Part shown: piece by piece, positions 18,083 to 26,688 of the stretch
Numbering within the stretch: position 1 is the stretch's first letter
Layout of the letters: each line of letters opens with the position of its first letter
DNA from: Bradyrhizobium lablabi
GTDB taxonomy: Bacteria > Pseudomonadota > Alphaproteobacteria > Rhizobiales > Xanthobacteraceae
Direction: 5' to 3'
DNA: 64,000 nt
Assembly: GCF_900141755.1 (NCBI RefSeq)
Contig: NZ_LT670844.1
Coordinates: forward strand, 2,976,001 to 3,040,000
The notes under the pieces: model-generated
The model's input: only the letters and a program-made list of their open reading frames with translations
The model's database searches: none
What the model was told of the DNA's origin: nothing
Made by a program: the position numbers and the translations under genes

Positions 18083-18583
18083 TTATCGCAGATCCGAGGA
18101 TGCGAGAATAAGCGTCCAGAACACCTTGTACTTGGTATTTGGAGCATAGCTCGCCGCGATGCCTAATTTTGTGACACCATTTTTCAGCATATTCGCCCGG
18201 TGCGGGGGCGAGTCGCGCCAGCCCGAAAACGCTTCCGCCAATGTGTGATATCCGGCGGACACATTTTCCACGGCTAGCGTTGCGGGATAACCGGAGGCGT
18301 TCAGGCGCTTGGCGAGCGGCGCCTTGACATCGTGGTCCATCTTGTTCGCGCTCGCCATGGCCTGGGATTGCTGCTCCGCAAGCTTCATCAAGTCAGGATC
18401 GACCACGACGGCGCCGACGCCATTGTTCTGCCGGTACAGCGAGATCATCGAGGCGGCGGCCTGGGCATCCAGCTTGGCTGCCGGATCGGCCATGCTGACA
18501 TACATCGAGGGCTGCTCGATCGGTGTTTCCGACGCGCAGCCGGAGAGCGCCAAAAGCCCGATAACGGCGAACACCGCCCGCAT
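18083..18583 (-). CDS. CAP/SCP-domain lipoprotein
   Basis: From the ATG at 18583 the protein is 166 residues. A signal peptide ends in the lipobox LSGC, so it is probably a lipoprotein. A CAP (SCP/PR1-like) domain follows, recognisable by HDVKAPLAKRLNASGYP, VENVSAGYHTLAEAFSGWRDSPPHRANML and LGIAASYAPNTKYKVFWTLIL. Bacterial CAP proteins are extracytoplasmic and mostly of unknown function. Confidence 0.88.
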   Translation of the reverse strand: MRAVFAVIGLLALSGCASETPIEQPSMYVSMADPAAKLDAQAAASMISLYRQNNGVGAVVVDPDLMKLAEQQSQAMASANKMDHDVKAPLAKRLNASGYPATLAVENVSAGYHTLAEAFSGWRDSPPHRANMLKNGVTKLGIAASYAPNTKYKVFWTLILASSDLR

Positions 18584-18689
18584 GATTCGAAGTTCCCCCA
18601 AATGAGGGGCAGTTGTTGCATACCAACCGTGGCTGAAAGGTGAACGGCGGGGCTTTTTTGGGCCCGGCGAAGCCGCCACAAACACCGGC

Positions 18690-18790
18690 GTCATCACCCG
18701 CGAAAAGCGGGTGATCCAGTATTCCAGAGACGTCAGCGATAGAACCGAAAAGCCAGGGCGTACTGGATACCCGCTTTTCGCGGGTATGAC
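18690..18790. repeat. Palindromic repeat, 'GTCATCACCCGCGAAAAGCGGGTGATCCAGTA' type
   Basis: ACCCGCGAAAAGCGGGT and ACCCGCTTTTCGCGGGT are inverted copies joined by ATCCAGTA and TACTGGAT. It is the same family as 12414-12507 and lies between the CAP gene and the 3' end of cysH. Confidence 0.8.
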
Positions 18791-18812
18791 AGTCGTTACT
18801 GGTTGAGCCAGC

Positions 18813-19547
18813 TTACGACGTCTTCACCGTATGAATGCCGCATTCGGACTTGGCGCGGCCACGCCAGCGGCCGGCGCGGGCGTCCTCGTCGGGCGAGGTC
18901 CGGCTGGTGCAAGGCATGCATCCGACCGATAGAAAGCCCGAGGCCGCGAGCGGATGCGGCGGCAGGTTTGCGCCCTTGAAAATCGCCTCGATCGCTTCGC
19001 GCGAGACGTTGGCGAACGGATTGAATTTCAGCCTGATGCCATCCTGCTCGACGACGGGAATATCGGCGCGCAGCCCGCCCTGAAAGCGCTTGCGCCCGTT
19101 GATCCAGGCGGCAAACGGTGCCAAGGCCCGCTTCAGCGGCTCGACTTTGCGGATCCGGCAGCAGGCATCGGGATCGGAGAACCACAATTCACGATCGGGA
19201 TCTTCGCGAGACAGCGTCTCTTCCAGCGGCTTGATCGAGCGGACGTCGCGCAAGCCCAACTTTTCGATCAGCGTGTCGCGATAGGCGAGCGTTTCCTCAA
19301 ACAGCCATCCGGTGTCGAGAAACACCACCGGGATCGCCGGATCGACATCGGCCATCACCTTCAGTAGCGCCGCTGACTCCGTGCCGAACGAGGACACCAG
19401 CGCGAGACGCTCGCGGCCGACGGTCTTCAGGGCGGCGGCGATCACCTCCGAAGGCGATGCCCCGCGAAGCGCGCGATCGAGTTCCTCGGCCGGCGGCGAG
19501 GTAGGCGCGCCCGGGTCCGGCAACACTTGATGTGCAAGCGCACTCAT
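18813..19547 (-). CDS. cysH: Adenylylsulfate (APS) reductase-type CysH
   Basis: CysH reduces activated sulfate to sulfite. The 244-residue protein has Cys129-Cys130 (DACCRIRK) and Cys210/Cys213 (GCMPC), the two pairs that bind a [4Fe-4S] cluster in APS reductases and are missing in PAPS reductases. The catalytic ECGIH is at 235-239. It should therefore use APS directly, as established for rhizobia. Its ATG overlaps the stop of the DUF934 gene in an ATGA arrangement, so it is the last gene of the cysG-DUF2849-cysI-DUF934-cysH operon. Confidence 0.95.
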   Translation of the reverse strand: MSALAHQVLPDPGAPTSPPAEELDRALRGASPSEVIAAALKTVGRERLALVSSFGTESAALLKVMADVDPAIPVVFLDTGWLFEETLAYRDTLIEKLGLRDVRSIKPLEETLSREDPDRELWFSDPDACCRIRKVEPLKRALAPFAAWINGRKRFQGGLRADIPVVEQDGIRLKFNPFANVSREAIEAIFKGANLPPHPLAASGFLSVGCMPCTSRTSPDEDARAGRWRGRAKSECGIHTVKTS

Positions 19548-20059
19548 GGATTGGCACTTTCCGAATGGCGCAGTTGCATCCGCCGGTGCAGCGCCGAGAT
19601 GCGGCCATCGCCGGTCGGCTGATAGAACACCGAGTAGCGTTTTGCCGTCGCAGCGAACGCCTCGGCGTCGCTTTCCTTTTTCACTTCAAACGCGTCGAAG
19701 CCGGCGCGCAGCATGAACACGAATTGGTCGCGAAGCACCTGGCCGGTGGCGCGCAGCTCGCCCTTGAAGGCGTGGCGTTCCCGCAACAACCGCGCCTGGC
19801 TATAGGCGCGGCCATCGCGAAAATTCGGGAACACCAAGGCCACAACCGCAAGGCCGTCGAGATAGGGCACGAGATCGTCGACGTCGCGATTGTTCGGCCA
19901 GATCACGCCGGTGCGGCCGGCGCGCCGCGACAGCGCCTCGGCGTCTTCGAGAAACCGTGCGGCCGAAATCAGGATCGCGCCATCGAGGGGAATCTCGGCG
20001 TCATCGGCGACATGGACGAACGCGTCGGTTACGATTTTACCGTTCTTAACGAGTGGCAT
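19544..20059 (-). CDS. DUF934 protein of the sulfite reductase operon
   Basis: The protein of about 171 residues carries DUF934 features: PLVKNGKIV at the start, VIWPNNRDVDDLVPYLDGLAVVALVFPNFRDGRAYSQARLLRE in the centre, and FVFMLRAGFDAFEV. Its gene overlaps cysI at one end and cysH at the other, so translational coupling is likely. DUF934 is regularly found beside siroheme sulfite reductases, but its activity is not established; supply of electrons to or maturation of CysI is a reasonable guess. A GTG at 20065 is an alternative start. Confidence 0.85.
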   Translation of the reverse strand: MPLVKNGKIVTDAFVHVADDAEIPLDGAILISAARFLEDAEALSRRAGRTGVIWPNNRDVDDLVPYLDGLAVVALVFPNFRDGRAYSQARLLRERHAFKGELRATGQVLRDQFVFMLRAGFDAFEVKKESDAEAFAATAKRYSVFYQPTGDGRISALHRRMQLRHSESANP

Positions 20060-21701
20060 AGACACGCTCCCTGAAAGGTTCGACGCCGAGCCGCTTTACC
20101 GTATCGATGAAAAGCTCATCGGGTCGCTCGCGCAGCGCAAGATAGGCTTCGACGATATCCTCGACGACGTCGGCGACTTCGCCGTAGGGCACCGCCGGCC
20201 CGATCAAGGTGCCGACCGCGGCGTTTTCGTCGGCGCGGCCGCCGATCGTGATCTGGTAAAATTCCTCGCCGTTCTTCTCGACGCCCAGAATTCCGATGTG
20301 GCCGACGTGATGATGGCCGCAGGCGTTGATGCAGCCGGAGATGTTGATGTGCAGCCGCCCGATCAGATTGGCGGTCTCGTGGTTGGCGAAACGCCGCGTC
20401 AGTTCCTGCGCGATCGGTATCGAGCGCGCGTTCGCCAGCGCGCAATAATCGAGGCCCGGGCAGGCGATGATGTCGGAGACCAGATTGACGTTCGGGGTCG
20501 CAAGGCCGGCCTTGTCGAGCGCCTTCCACAGCGCCGGCAGGTCGCGCCGCGCGACATGGGGCAGCACCAGGTTCTGTTCGTGACCGACCCGAATTTCGCC
20601 GAAGGAATATTTGTCGGCGAGATCGGCGACCGCATCCATCTGATCGGCGGTGGCGTCACCGGGCGGTCCACCGACCGGCTTCAGCGACAATGTCACGATC
20701 GCATAGCCCGGAACCTTGTGGAGGAACACCGAATTCTTGCGCCACGCCTCGAAATGCGGATCGTGCGCAGCCTTCTTCAGTTCCTCCGGCATGTGCGGCA
20801 GCTTCTCGTAAGCCGGATAGGTGAAGCGCGAGCGGATGTCCTCGACCATGGCATCGTCCAGCGTCAGCGCGCTGTCGCGCATCGCCTGCCACTCGTCCTC
20901 GACTTCCTGGGCAAATTTCTCGATGCCGAGCTCGTGCACCAGGATCTTGATGCGGGCCTTGTAGATGTTGTCGCGCCGGCCGTACTGGTTATAGACGCGC
21001 AGTATCGCCTCGACATAGCTCAGGAGATCGCGGCCCGGCACGAATGATTTTATCGTTTTGCCGATGAACGGGGTGCGGCCGAGGCCGCCGCCGACCAGCA
21101 CTTCAAAACCGGTTTCGCCGTCGGCATTCTTGTGCAGGCGCAAGCCGATGTCGTGCACTTTTATGGCGGTGCGATCGTGCTCGGACGCGGTGATGGCGAA
21201 TTTGAACTTGCGCGGCAGGAACGAGAATTCCGGGTGCAGTGTCGAATATTGCCGCAGCAATTCCGCCCAGATGCGCGGGTCTTCGATTTCGCCCGGCGCG
21301 ACGCCGGCCCACTGGTCGGAAGTGATGTTGCGGGTGCAGTTGCCGCTGGTCTGCATGGCGTGGATGCCGACTTCGGCCAAATCGGCCAGCGCGTCCGGCA
21401 GTTCGGCGAGCTTGATCCAGTTGAACTGGATGTTCTGGCGCGTCGTGAAGTGGCCGTAGCCGCGATCGTAGCGCCGCGCCACATGGGCGAGCCGGCGCAT
21501 CTGCTCCGACGACAGCGTGCCGTAGGGGATGGCGACGCGGAACATATAGGCGTGCAACTGCAGATAAACGCCGTTCATTAGCCGCAGCGACTTGAATTCG
21601 TCCTCGGTGAGTTCGCCGGAAAGACGCCGCTTTACCTGATCGCGAAACTCAGAGACGCGCTCGTTGATCAGCGTGCGGTCGATTTCATCATATGCGTACA
21701 T
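20046..21701 (-). CDS. cysI: Assimilatory sulfite reductase, siroheme hemoprotein (nitrite/sulfite reductase family)
   Basis: The enzyme reduces sulfite to sulfide in six electron steps. From the ATG at 21701 it is 551 residues and shows duplicated ferredoxin-like and siroheme domains. TTRQNIQFNWIKL and QTSGNCTRNITSD occur in the first half. Four cluster/siroheme cysteines are seen in CPGLDYC (about residues 412-418) and SGCINACGHH (about 453-457). No CysJ flavoprotein is nearby, so electrons probably come from ferredoxin or a DUF934-linked route. Longer upstream readings overlap DUF2849 and lack homology features. Confidence 0.93.
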   Translation of the reverse strand: MYAYDEIDRTLINERVSEFRDQVKRRLSGELTEDEFKSLRLMNGVYLQLHAYMFRVAIPYGTLSSEQMRRLAHVARRYDRGYGHFTTRQNIQFNWIKLAELPDALADLAEVGIHAMQTSGNCTRNITSDQWAGVAPGEIEDPRIWAELLRQYSTLHPEFSFLPRKFKFAITASEHDRTAIKVHDIGLRLHKNADGETGFEVLVGGGLGRTPFIGKTIKSFVPGRDLLSYVEAILRVYNQYGRRDNIYKARIKILVHELGIEKFAQEVEDEWQAMRDSALTLDDAMVEDIRSRFTYPAYEKLPHMPEELKKAAHDPHFEAWRKNSVFLHKVPGYAIVTLSLKPVGGPPGDATADQMDAVADLADKYSFGEIRVGHEQNLVLPHVARRDLPALWKALDKAGLATPNVNLVSDIIACPGLDYCALANARSIPIAQELTRRFANHETANLIGRLHINISGCINACGHHHVGHIGILGVEKNGEEFYQITIGGRADENAAVGTLIGPAVPYGEVADVVEDIVEAYLALRERPDELFIDTVKRLGVEPFRERVYATR

Positions 21702-21714
21702 GGACTTAAAAACC

Positions 21715-22029
21715 TTACGCCGGAACCGGCAGCTCGATGGTGACGCCCTGGCGGCGGATTTGTTCGCGCAGATTGCCGGGCTCGATCTTGCCGCCGTCCT
21801 TGATTTCGACCGGCGCGATATAGGCGCCGATGGCGCCGACATCGTCGGCGACCGATTCGGAAAGCAGCTCTCGCGCCTCATCCGCGGCGCGGACGATCGC
21901 GGCATCGGACAAATCGGTCGACCAGCCTTTTGCGGCCGTGCGGTAGATCACGACGCCGTCCCAGGTGCGGTTGGCGGTGACGATGGAGGGGCCGGTGATC
22001 TTGATTTTTTGTTGCAGCGGGGAGGTCAT
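21715..22029 (-). CDS. DUF2849 protein
   Basis: This 104-residue protein matches the small DUF2849 family found between cysG and cysI in alphaproteobacteria: IKITGPSIVTANRTWDGVVIYR at the N-terminus and a Glu-rich ARELL segment. The ATG at 22029 overlaps the cysG stop by four bases, so translation is coupled. Function is unknown. Conserved position suggests a role in siroheme delivery or in regulating the sulfite reductase. Confidence 0.85.
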   Translation of the reverse strand: MTSPLQQKIKITGPSIVTANRTWDGVVIYRTAAKGWSTDLSDAAIVRAADEARELLSESVADDVGAIGAYIAPVEIKDGGKIEPGNLREQIRRQGVTIELPVPA

Positions 22030-23462
22030 TCGGCAGCTACCTGAAAATAAGAGGCCAGTTGAGCGAGGTTTTGGTGGCGCCATGGCGCGGAGTGCGCGAC
22101 CACATCGCCGATGATGAGAATGGCGGGACCGCCGTCGATCTTTGCGACCAGGTCCGGCAATTGATCGAGCGTGCCAACGGAAGCTTGCGCGTCCGGCCGC
22201 GTCACCCGCGCGAATACCCCGACCGGGGTTTGAGGCGAGCGCCCGGCGGCCAACAGACCAGCGCGGACCGATGGCGCCGCGGTCATGCCCATGTAGACGA
22301 CGACCGTCATCTTCTCGTCAGTCAGTGTCGACCAGTCAACGGTCTGGGCGTCCCTGGCCTTGTGCGCGGTGAGGAAGGTGATGCGCAGAGCCTCGTGGCG
22401 GAAAGTGAGCGGCACTTCGAATTGCGCGGCAGCGCCAAGGCCTGCGCTAATTCCGGGAACCGCCGAATAGGCGACGCCGGCCTCGCGCAATGCTTCGATT
22501 TCCTCGCCGCCGCGGCCAAACACAAAGGGATCGCCGCCCTTCAGCCGCACCACGCGCTGGCCTGACTTCGCAGCTTCGATCATCAGTTTGTTGATGGCGT
22601 CCTGGCCGATGCCGGGTTTACCGACGCGGCGGCCGACGGCGATGCGCGCGGCATCGCGGCGCGCGCGATCGAGAATTTCCGGCGACACCAACTCATCGTA
22701 GAACACGACGTCAGCGTCCTGCAGCGCGCGCAGCGCTTTAATCGTGAGCAAATCCGGATCGCCCGGACCTGCGCCGACCAGCGTCACCCGGCCGTCGGCC
22801 TGACCGGACGCGGACGCGCCGGCAAAGGCCGAGGGATCGGCGATGTCTTTCAGCGCCGCTTCAGCATCACTGCTGCGCCCGCCGAGCACCAGGGCGCCGA
22901 TCGGGCCGTCGACGACGCGCTCCCAGAAACGACGCCGCAGCGCGAACTCGGGAATGCGGCCATGGATGGTCTTGCGCCAACGGCCGATGAAATTTGCGAG
23001 ATCGCCGATGCGCGCGGGCAGCGCCGCTTCGATGCGCTCGCGGACGCGCCGTGCCACCACCGGCGAGGCGCCGCCGGTGCCGACGGCGATAACGACGTCG
23101 CCGCGATCGACGATCGCGGGAAAGATGAAGGTCGAATGCGCGAGGTCGTCCATCACGTTCACGGGGACGCCGACCGCCTTCGCGCGCGCCGACATCGCAG
23201 GTCCAACCTCGCCCGCGCCGGCACAGAGGATCGCAATCACGCCGGAAAGCTCGGCGGCGAGTGGGTCGCCATGGGCAAGCTCAACCCGCGAGGCGTCTTC
23301 CGTAGAGAGCCCGCTCACATCATGATCGCCGTCGGTTGCGTACCAGCGGACACGCGCCCCCGCGGCCGCCAACAGGCGCAGCTTCGCCCGCGCCAGGTCG
23401 CCGGCGCCCACGAGAAGCACTGGACCGGTGCGCAGATCGAGAAATACCGGCAGGAATCGCAT
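22026..23462 (-). CDS. cysG: Siroheme synthase CysG (bifunctional)
   Basis: The 478-residue protein combines two parts. Residues 1-210 form a precorrin-2 dehydrogenase/sirohydrochlorin ferrochelatase (DLRTGPVLLVGAGDLARAKL, then VGTGGASPVVARRVRERIE). Residues from about 220 form the uroporphyrinogen-III C-methyltransferase (VTLVGAGPGDPDLLTIKAL, VRLKGGDPFVFGRGGEE, YMGM). It makes siroheme for the sulfite reductase encoded two genes downstream. It is the first gene of the minus-strand cys operon and diverges from cysD across an AT-rich 143-bp region. Confidence 0.95.
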   Translation of the reverse strand: MRFLPVFLDLRTGPVLLVGAGDLARAKLRLLAAAGARVRWYATDGDHDVSGLSTEDASRVELAHGDPLAAELSGVIAILCAGAGEVGPAMSARAKAVGVPVNVMDDLAHSTFIFPAIVDRGDVVIAVGTGGASPVVARRVRERIEAALPARIGDLANFIGRWRKTIHGRIPEFALRRRFWERVVDGPIGALVLGGRSSDAEAALKDIADPSAFAGASASGQADGRVTLVGAGPGDPDLLTIKALRALQDADVVFYDELVSPEILDRARRDAARIAVGRRVGKPGIGQDAINKLMIEAAKSGQRVVRLKGGDPFVFGRGGEEIEALREAGVAYSAVPGISAGLGAAAQFEVPLTFRHEALRITFLTAHKARDAQTVDWSTLTDEKMTVVVYMGMTAAPSVRAGLLAAGRSPQTPVGVFARVTRPDAQASVGTLDQLPDLVAKIDGGPAILIIGDVVAHSAPWRHQNLAQLASYFQVAAE

Positions 23463-23535
23463 GCGATACTCGCTTCCCCAACTTCTGGGGTTGACTGGAA
23501 TTATTTTCTATATATGTGTCTTTCAACGCCCGCAA

Positions 23536-23556
23536 AGAGAAAATTATTTCTTCTCT
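23536..23556. promoter_or_regulatory. Candidate operator in the cysG-cysD intergenic region
   Basis: AGAGAA and TTCTCT are perfect inverted hexamers separated by nine A/T-rich bases. A partial copy of the AATTATTT core lies near 23499. The region is much more AT-rich than its surroundings and sits between divergent sulfur genes, which suggests binding by a sulfur regulator. No specific protein is assigned. Confidence 0.4.
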
Positions 23557-23605
23557 ATTGCAATGCAACTATAGAATTTTCGCCTCTCAAGTCCAAGGGT
23601 CAGAG

Positions 23606-24511
23606 ATGCATCTTCTCGACAATAATTCCGCTGGCGACCGGTTGCTCAGGGCGGATCTGCCCGAGGGCTCGGTGGCGACGAAAATTTCCACCCATCCGCG
23701 CTTCGAGCCGCCGACGATGGACCATCTCGACGCGCTGGAAGCGCAGAGCATTTACATATTCCGCGAAGCCTTCGCGCGGCTCAAGAAGCTCGCTCTGCTG
23801 TGGTCGCTGGGCAAGGACTCCAACGTGATGATCTGGCTGGCGCGCAAGGCCTTCTTCGGCCGCGTGCCGTTCCCCGCATTGCATGTCGATACCGGCAAGA
23901 AGTTTCCGGAGATGTATGCATTCCGCGATCGCTACGGCAAGGAATGGGAGCTCGATCTTCGGATCGAACCCTGCCCGCCGCTGGAGACCATCGATCCGAC
24001 CCTGCCGCCGGCGGCGCGATCCGCTGCGCGCAAGACTGAAGGGTTAAAGCTCGCGCTCGCCAAATATGGTTTTGACGGATTGATCGCCGGCATCCGCCGC
24101 GACGAGGAAGCGACCCGCGCCAAGGAGCGCGTGTTCTCGCCGCGCGGCACTGAAGGCGGATGGGACGTGCGCGATCAGCCGCCGGAATTCTGGGACCAGT
24201 TCAACGCCTCGCCGCCATCAGGCGCGCATTTGCGCGTTCATCCGATCCTGCATTGGACCGAGGCCGACATCTGGGCCTACACTCAGCGCGAGAACATCCC
24301 GATCATCCCGCTTTACCTCGCCAAAGACGGCAAGCGCTATCGCTCGCTGGGCGATCAGGACATCACCAATCCTGTGGTCTCGAACGCTTCCAGCATCGAG
24401 GAAATCCTGATCGAGCTCGACGGCACCAAGGTGCCGGAGCGCGCCGGGCGCGCGCTCGATCACGAAACCGAAGACGCTTTTGAGCGGCTGCGCGTCGCCG
24501 GCTATCTTTGA
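23606..24511 (+). CDS. cysD: Sulfate adenylyltransferase subunit 2 (CysD)
   Basis: CysD is the catalytic, ATP-pyrophosphatase-like subunit that adenylates sulfate to APS together with the GTPase CysN. The 301-residue protein has the SLGKDSNVM loop, [20 protein letters not shown] and [19 protein letters not shown], all characteristic of CysD. The ATG at 23606 is the family-like start; an upstream ATG at 23516 would add an unconserved leader in the AT-rich regulatory region. cysNC follows after about 25 bp. Confidence 0.95.
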   Translation: MHLLDNNSAGDRLLRADLPEGSVATKISTHPRFEPPTMDHLDALEAQSIYIFREAFARLKKLALLWSLGKDSNVMIWLARKAFFGRVPFPALHVDTGKKFPEMYAFRDRYGKEWELDLRIEPCPPLETIDPTLPPAARSAARKTEGLKLALAKYGFDGLIAGIRRDEEATRAKERVFSPRGTEGGWDVRDQPPEFWDQFNASPPSGAHLRVHPILHWTEADIWAYTQRENIPIIPLYLAKDGKRYRSLGDQDITNPVVSNASSIEEILIELDGTKVPERAGRALDHETEDAFERLRVAGYL

Positions 24512-24536
24512 ACGGATAAAGAAGTTGAGTGCCCAG

Positions 24537-26453
24537 ATGAACATGATCGTCCCATCAAGCGTATCGTCGACGCCGAACGGCACCACGCGTCCGCAAGTCC
24601 GCATCGTCATTGTCGGCCATGTCGATCATGGCAAGTCGACGCTGGTCGGACGCCTGCTGCACGAGACCGGCAGCCTGCCCGAGGGCAAGCTCGAGATGCT
24701 CAAGGCGGTCAGCGCGCGTCGCGGCATGCCGTTCGAATGGTCGTTTCTTCTCGACGCGCTGCAGACCGAGCGCGACCAGGGCATCACCATCGACACCACG
24801 CAAATCAGATTCCGCACCCGCTCCCGCGACGTCGTGCTGATCGACGCCCCCGGCCACGCCGAATTCCTGCGCAACATGATCACCGGCGCCTCGCAGGCCG
24901 ACGGCGCCGTCCTGATCATCGACGCGCTGGAAGGCGTGCGCGACCAGACCCGGCGCCACGGCTATCTCCTGCATCTGCTCGGGGTCAAACAGGTCGCGGT
25001 TGTCGTCAACAAGATGGACCGGGTTGATTTCAGCGCGGCGCGCTTTAACGCGATCAGCAAGGAGATTTCCGCGCATCTGACAAGCCTTGGCGTCACGCCC
25101 GCGGCGGTGATCCCGATTTCGGCGCGCGATGGTGACGGCGTTGCCGAGCGCACGGCGAAAATTGCCTGGTACAAGGGACCGACCGTGGTCGAGGCGCTCG
25201 ATGCGCTCGAGCCAGCGCGTCCGCTGGAACAACTTGCGCTGCGGCTGCCGGTGCAGGCGATCTACAAATTCGATGACCGCCGCATTGTCGCGGGCCGCGT
25301 CGAATCCGGAAGCCTCAGTGCCGGCGACGAGATCGTCATCATGCCCGCGGGCAAGATTGCCAAGATCAGGACTGTCGAGAGCTGGCCGGTGACGCCGGTC
25401 AGGGGACGCCAGGGCGCGGGCCGTTCGGTCGGCATCACGCTCGATCGCGAATTGTTCATCGAGCGCGGCGACGTCATTGGGCATGTCGGAACCAGTCCGC
25501 GCGATACCAGCCGGATCCGCGCGCGCATTTTCTGGCTGCACGACAAGCCGCTGGCAAAAGGTGACTCGATTTTGGTCCGCCTCGGCACGCGGGAAACCCG
25601 CGCCACCGTGGTCGCGATAGAGAAGGCGGTCGATCCCGGCGAATTGTCGAGCGTCGAGACAAAGTCGATCGCGCGCAACCATGTCGGCGAGATCGACATC
25701 TCGCTGGCGCATCCTATGGCCGCCGATCCCTATACGGAAAATCCGCGCACCGGGCGTCTGGTGATCGAGGTCAATGGTCGCATTGCCGGCGGCGGGCTGG
25801 TGCTGTCGGTCGATGCCGGACAGCGCGCCATTCCCGTCGATATCGTGCCGGTGGAATCGGCGCTCCGTCCCGACGAGCGCTCGGCGCGCTATCACCACAA
25901 TGGCGCGGTGGTCTGGCTGACGGGATTGCCGGGCTCCGGAAAATCGACCTTGGCGCGCGCGCTGGAGCGCCGGCTGTTCGGCAATGGCGGCTCGCCGATC
26001 CTGCTGGACGGCGATACGCTACGCGCCGGGCTCAATGGCGATCTCGGTTTTTCAGCCAGCGATCGCACCGAGAACATCCGCCGGCTCGCCGAAGTCGCCA
26101 CCCATCTTGCGCGCAACGGTCACATCGCGATTGTCGCCGCGGTGTCGCCGTCGCGGGAAGATCGGGCCGCGGCGCGCCGCATCGCCGACGATCTGTTCCG
26201 CGAAATCTATGTCGCGACGCCTGCCGAAGTGTGTGAGAGCCGCGATCCCAAGGGCCATTACGCCAAGGCGCGCGCCGGCACGCTCAATGGGTTTACCGGC
26301 ATCGGCAATGATTACCAGCCGCCGACATCGAGCGAATTGATCATCGACACCTCGACGCGCCCGGTTGCGGAGGCGACCGACGAGATCGAGCGGATGCTGG
26401 CGAAATCTGGCATTCTGTTCGACGAACTGGTGGACCTCGCGGCCAATATCTAA
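24537..26453 (+). CDS. cysNC: CysNC fusion: sulfate adenylyltransferase GTPase subunit and APS kinase
   Basis: The 638-residue protein joins an EF-Tu-like GTPase (residues 1 to about 440) to an APS kinase (about 450-638). GTPase motifs [14 protein letters not shown] and NKMD are intact. The kinase part has the P-loop GLPGSGKST near 463, [16 protein letters not shown], and the SPSREDR segment containing the usual phospho-Ser position. This is the NodQ-type arrangement. The enzyme makes APS and PAPS; because CysH looks APS-specific, PAPS would mainly serve sulfation of other molecules (inference). Confidence 0.95.
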   Translation: MNMIVPSSVSSTPNGTTRPQVRIVIVGHVDHGKSTLVGRLLHETGSLPEGKLEMLKAVSARRGMPFEWSFLLDALQTERDQGITIDTTQIRFRTRSRDVVLIDAPGHAEFLRNMITGASQADGAVLIIDALEGVRDQTRRHGYLLHLLGVKQVAVVVNKMDRVDFSAARFNAISKEISAHLTSLGVTPAAVIPISARDGDGVAERTAKIAWYKGPTVVEALDALEPARPLEQLALRLPVQAIYKFDDRRIVAGRVESGSLSAGDEIVIMPAGKIAKIRTVESWPVTPVRGRQGAGRSVGITLDRELFIERGDVIGHVGTSPRDTSRIRARIFWLHDKPLAKGDSILVRLGTRETRATVVAIEKAVDPGELSSVETKSIARNHVGEIDISLAHPMAADPYTENPRTGRLVIEVNGRIAGGGLVLSVDAGQRAIPVDIVPVESALRPDERSARYHHNGAVVWLTGLPGSGKSTLARALERRLFGNGGSPILLDGDTLRAGLNGDLGFSASDRTENIRRLAEVATHLARNGHIAIVAAVSPSREDRAAARRIADDLFREIYVATPAEVCESRDPKGHYAKARAGTLNGFTGIGNDYQPPTSSELIIDTSTRPVAEATDEIERMLAKSGILFDELVDLAANI

Positions 26454-26498
26454 GGTTTTGTTGCACGCCTTTGTTATGGGCAATTCGGCGTCGCCCAT

Positions 26499-26563
26499 AG
26501 CGTTTTCGAGCGAAGTGGGTACCGTTTCGCGTGAAGAAAACGCGTCAAACAAAGACTTAGAGC
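26499..26563. repeat. Interspersed repeat, 'CGTTTTCGAGCGAAGTGGG' type
   Basis: The stretch contains inverted GCGTTTTC and GAAAACGC arms around GGGTACCGTTTCGCGTGAA, followed by TCAAACAAAGACTTAGAGC. I recall this as a very common Bradyrhizobium intergenic element. A weak hairpin (26592-26614, AAAGGGCAT/ATGCCCTTT) follows, which may help end cysNC transcription. Confidence 0.6.
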
Positions 26564-26688
26564 CCTTCTCACAACCCCGGCTTTAGCGCTAAAAGGGCAT
26601 TGAACATGCCCTTTGCGGGGCTGTTTTGCCGTTTGTCCCCCTGAAAGCCGCGGCCTAGCCGGCGGTTTCCGTTAAGAAAAATCCCATC

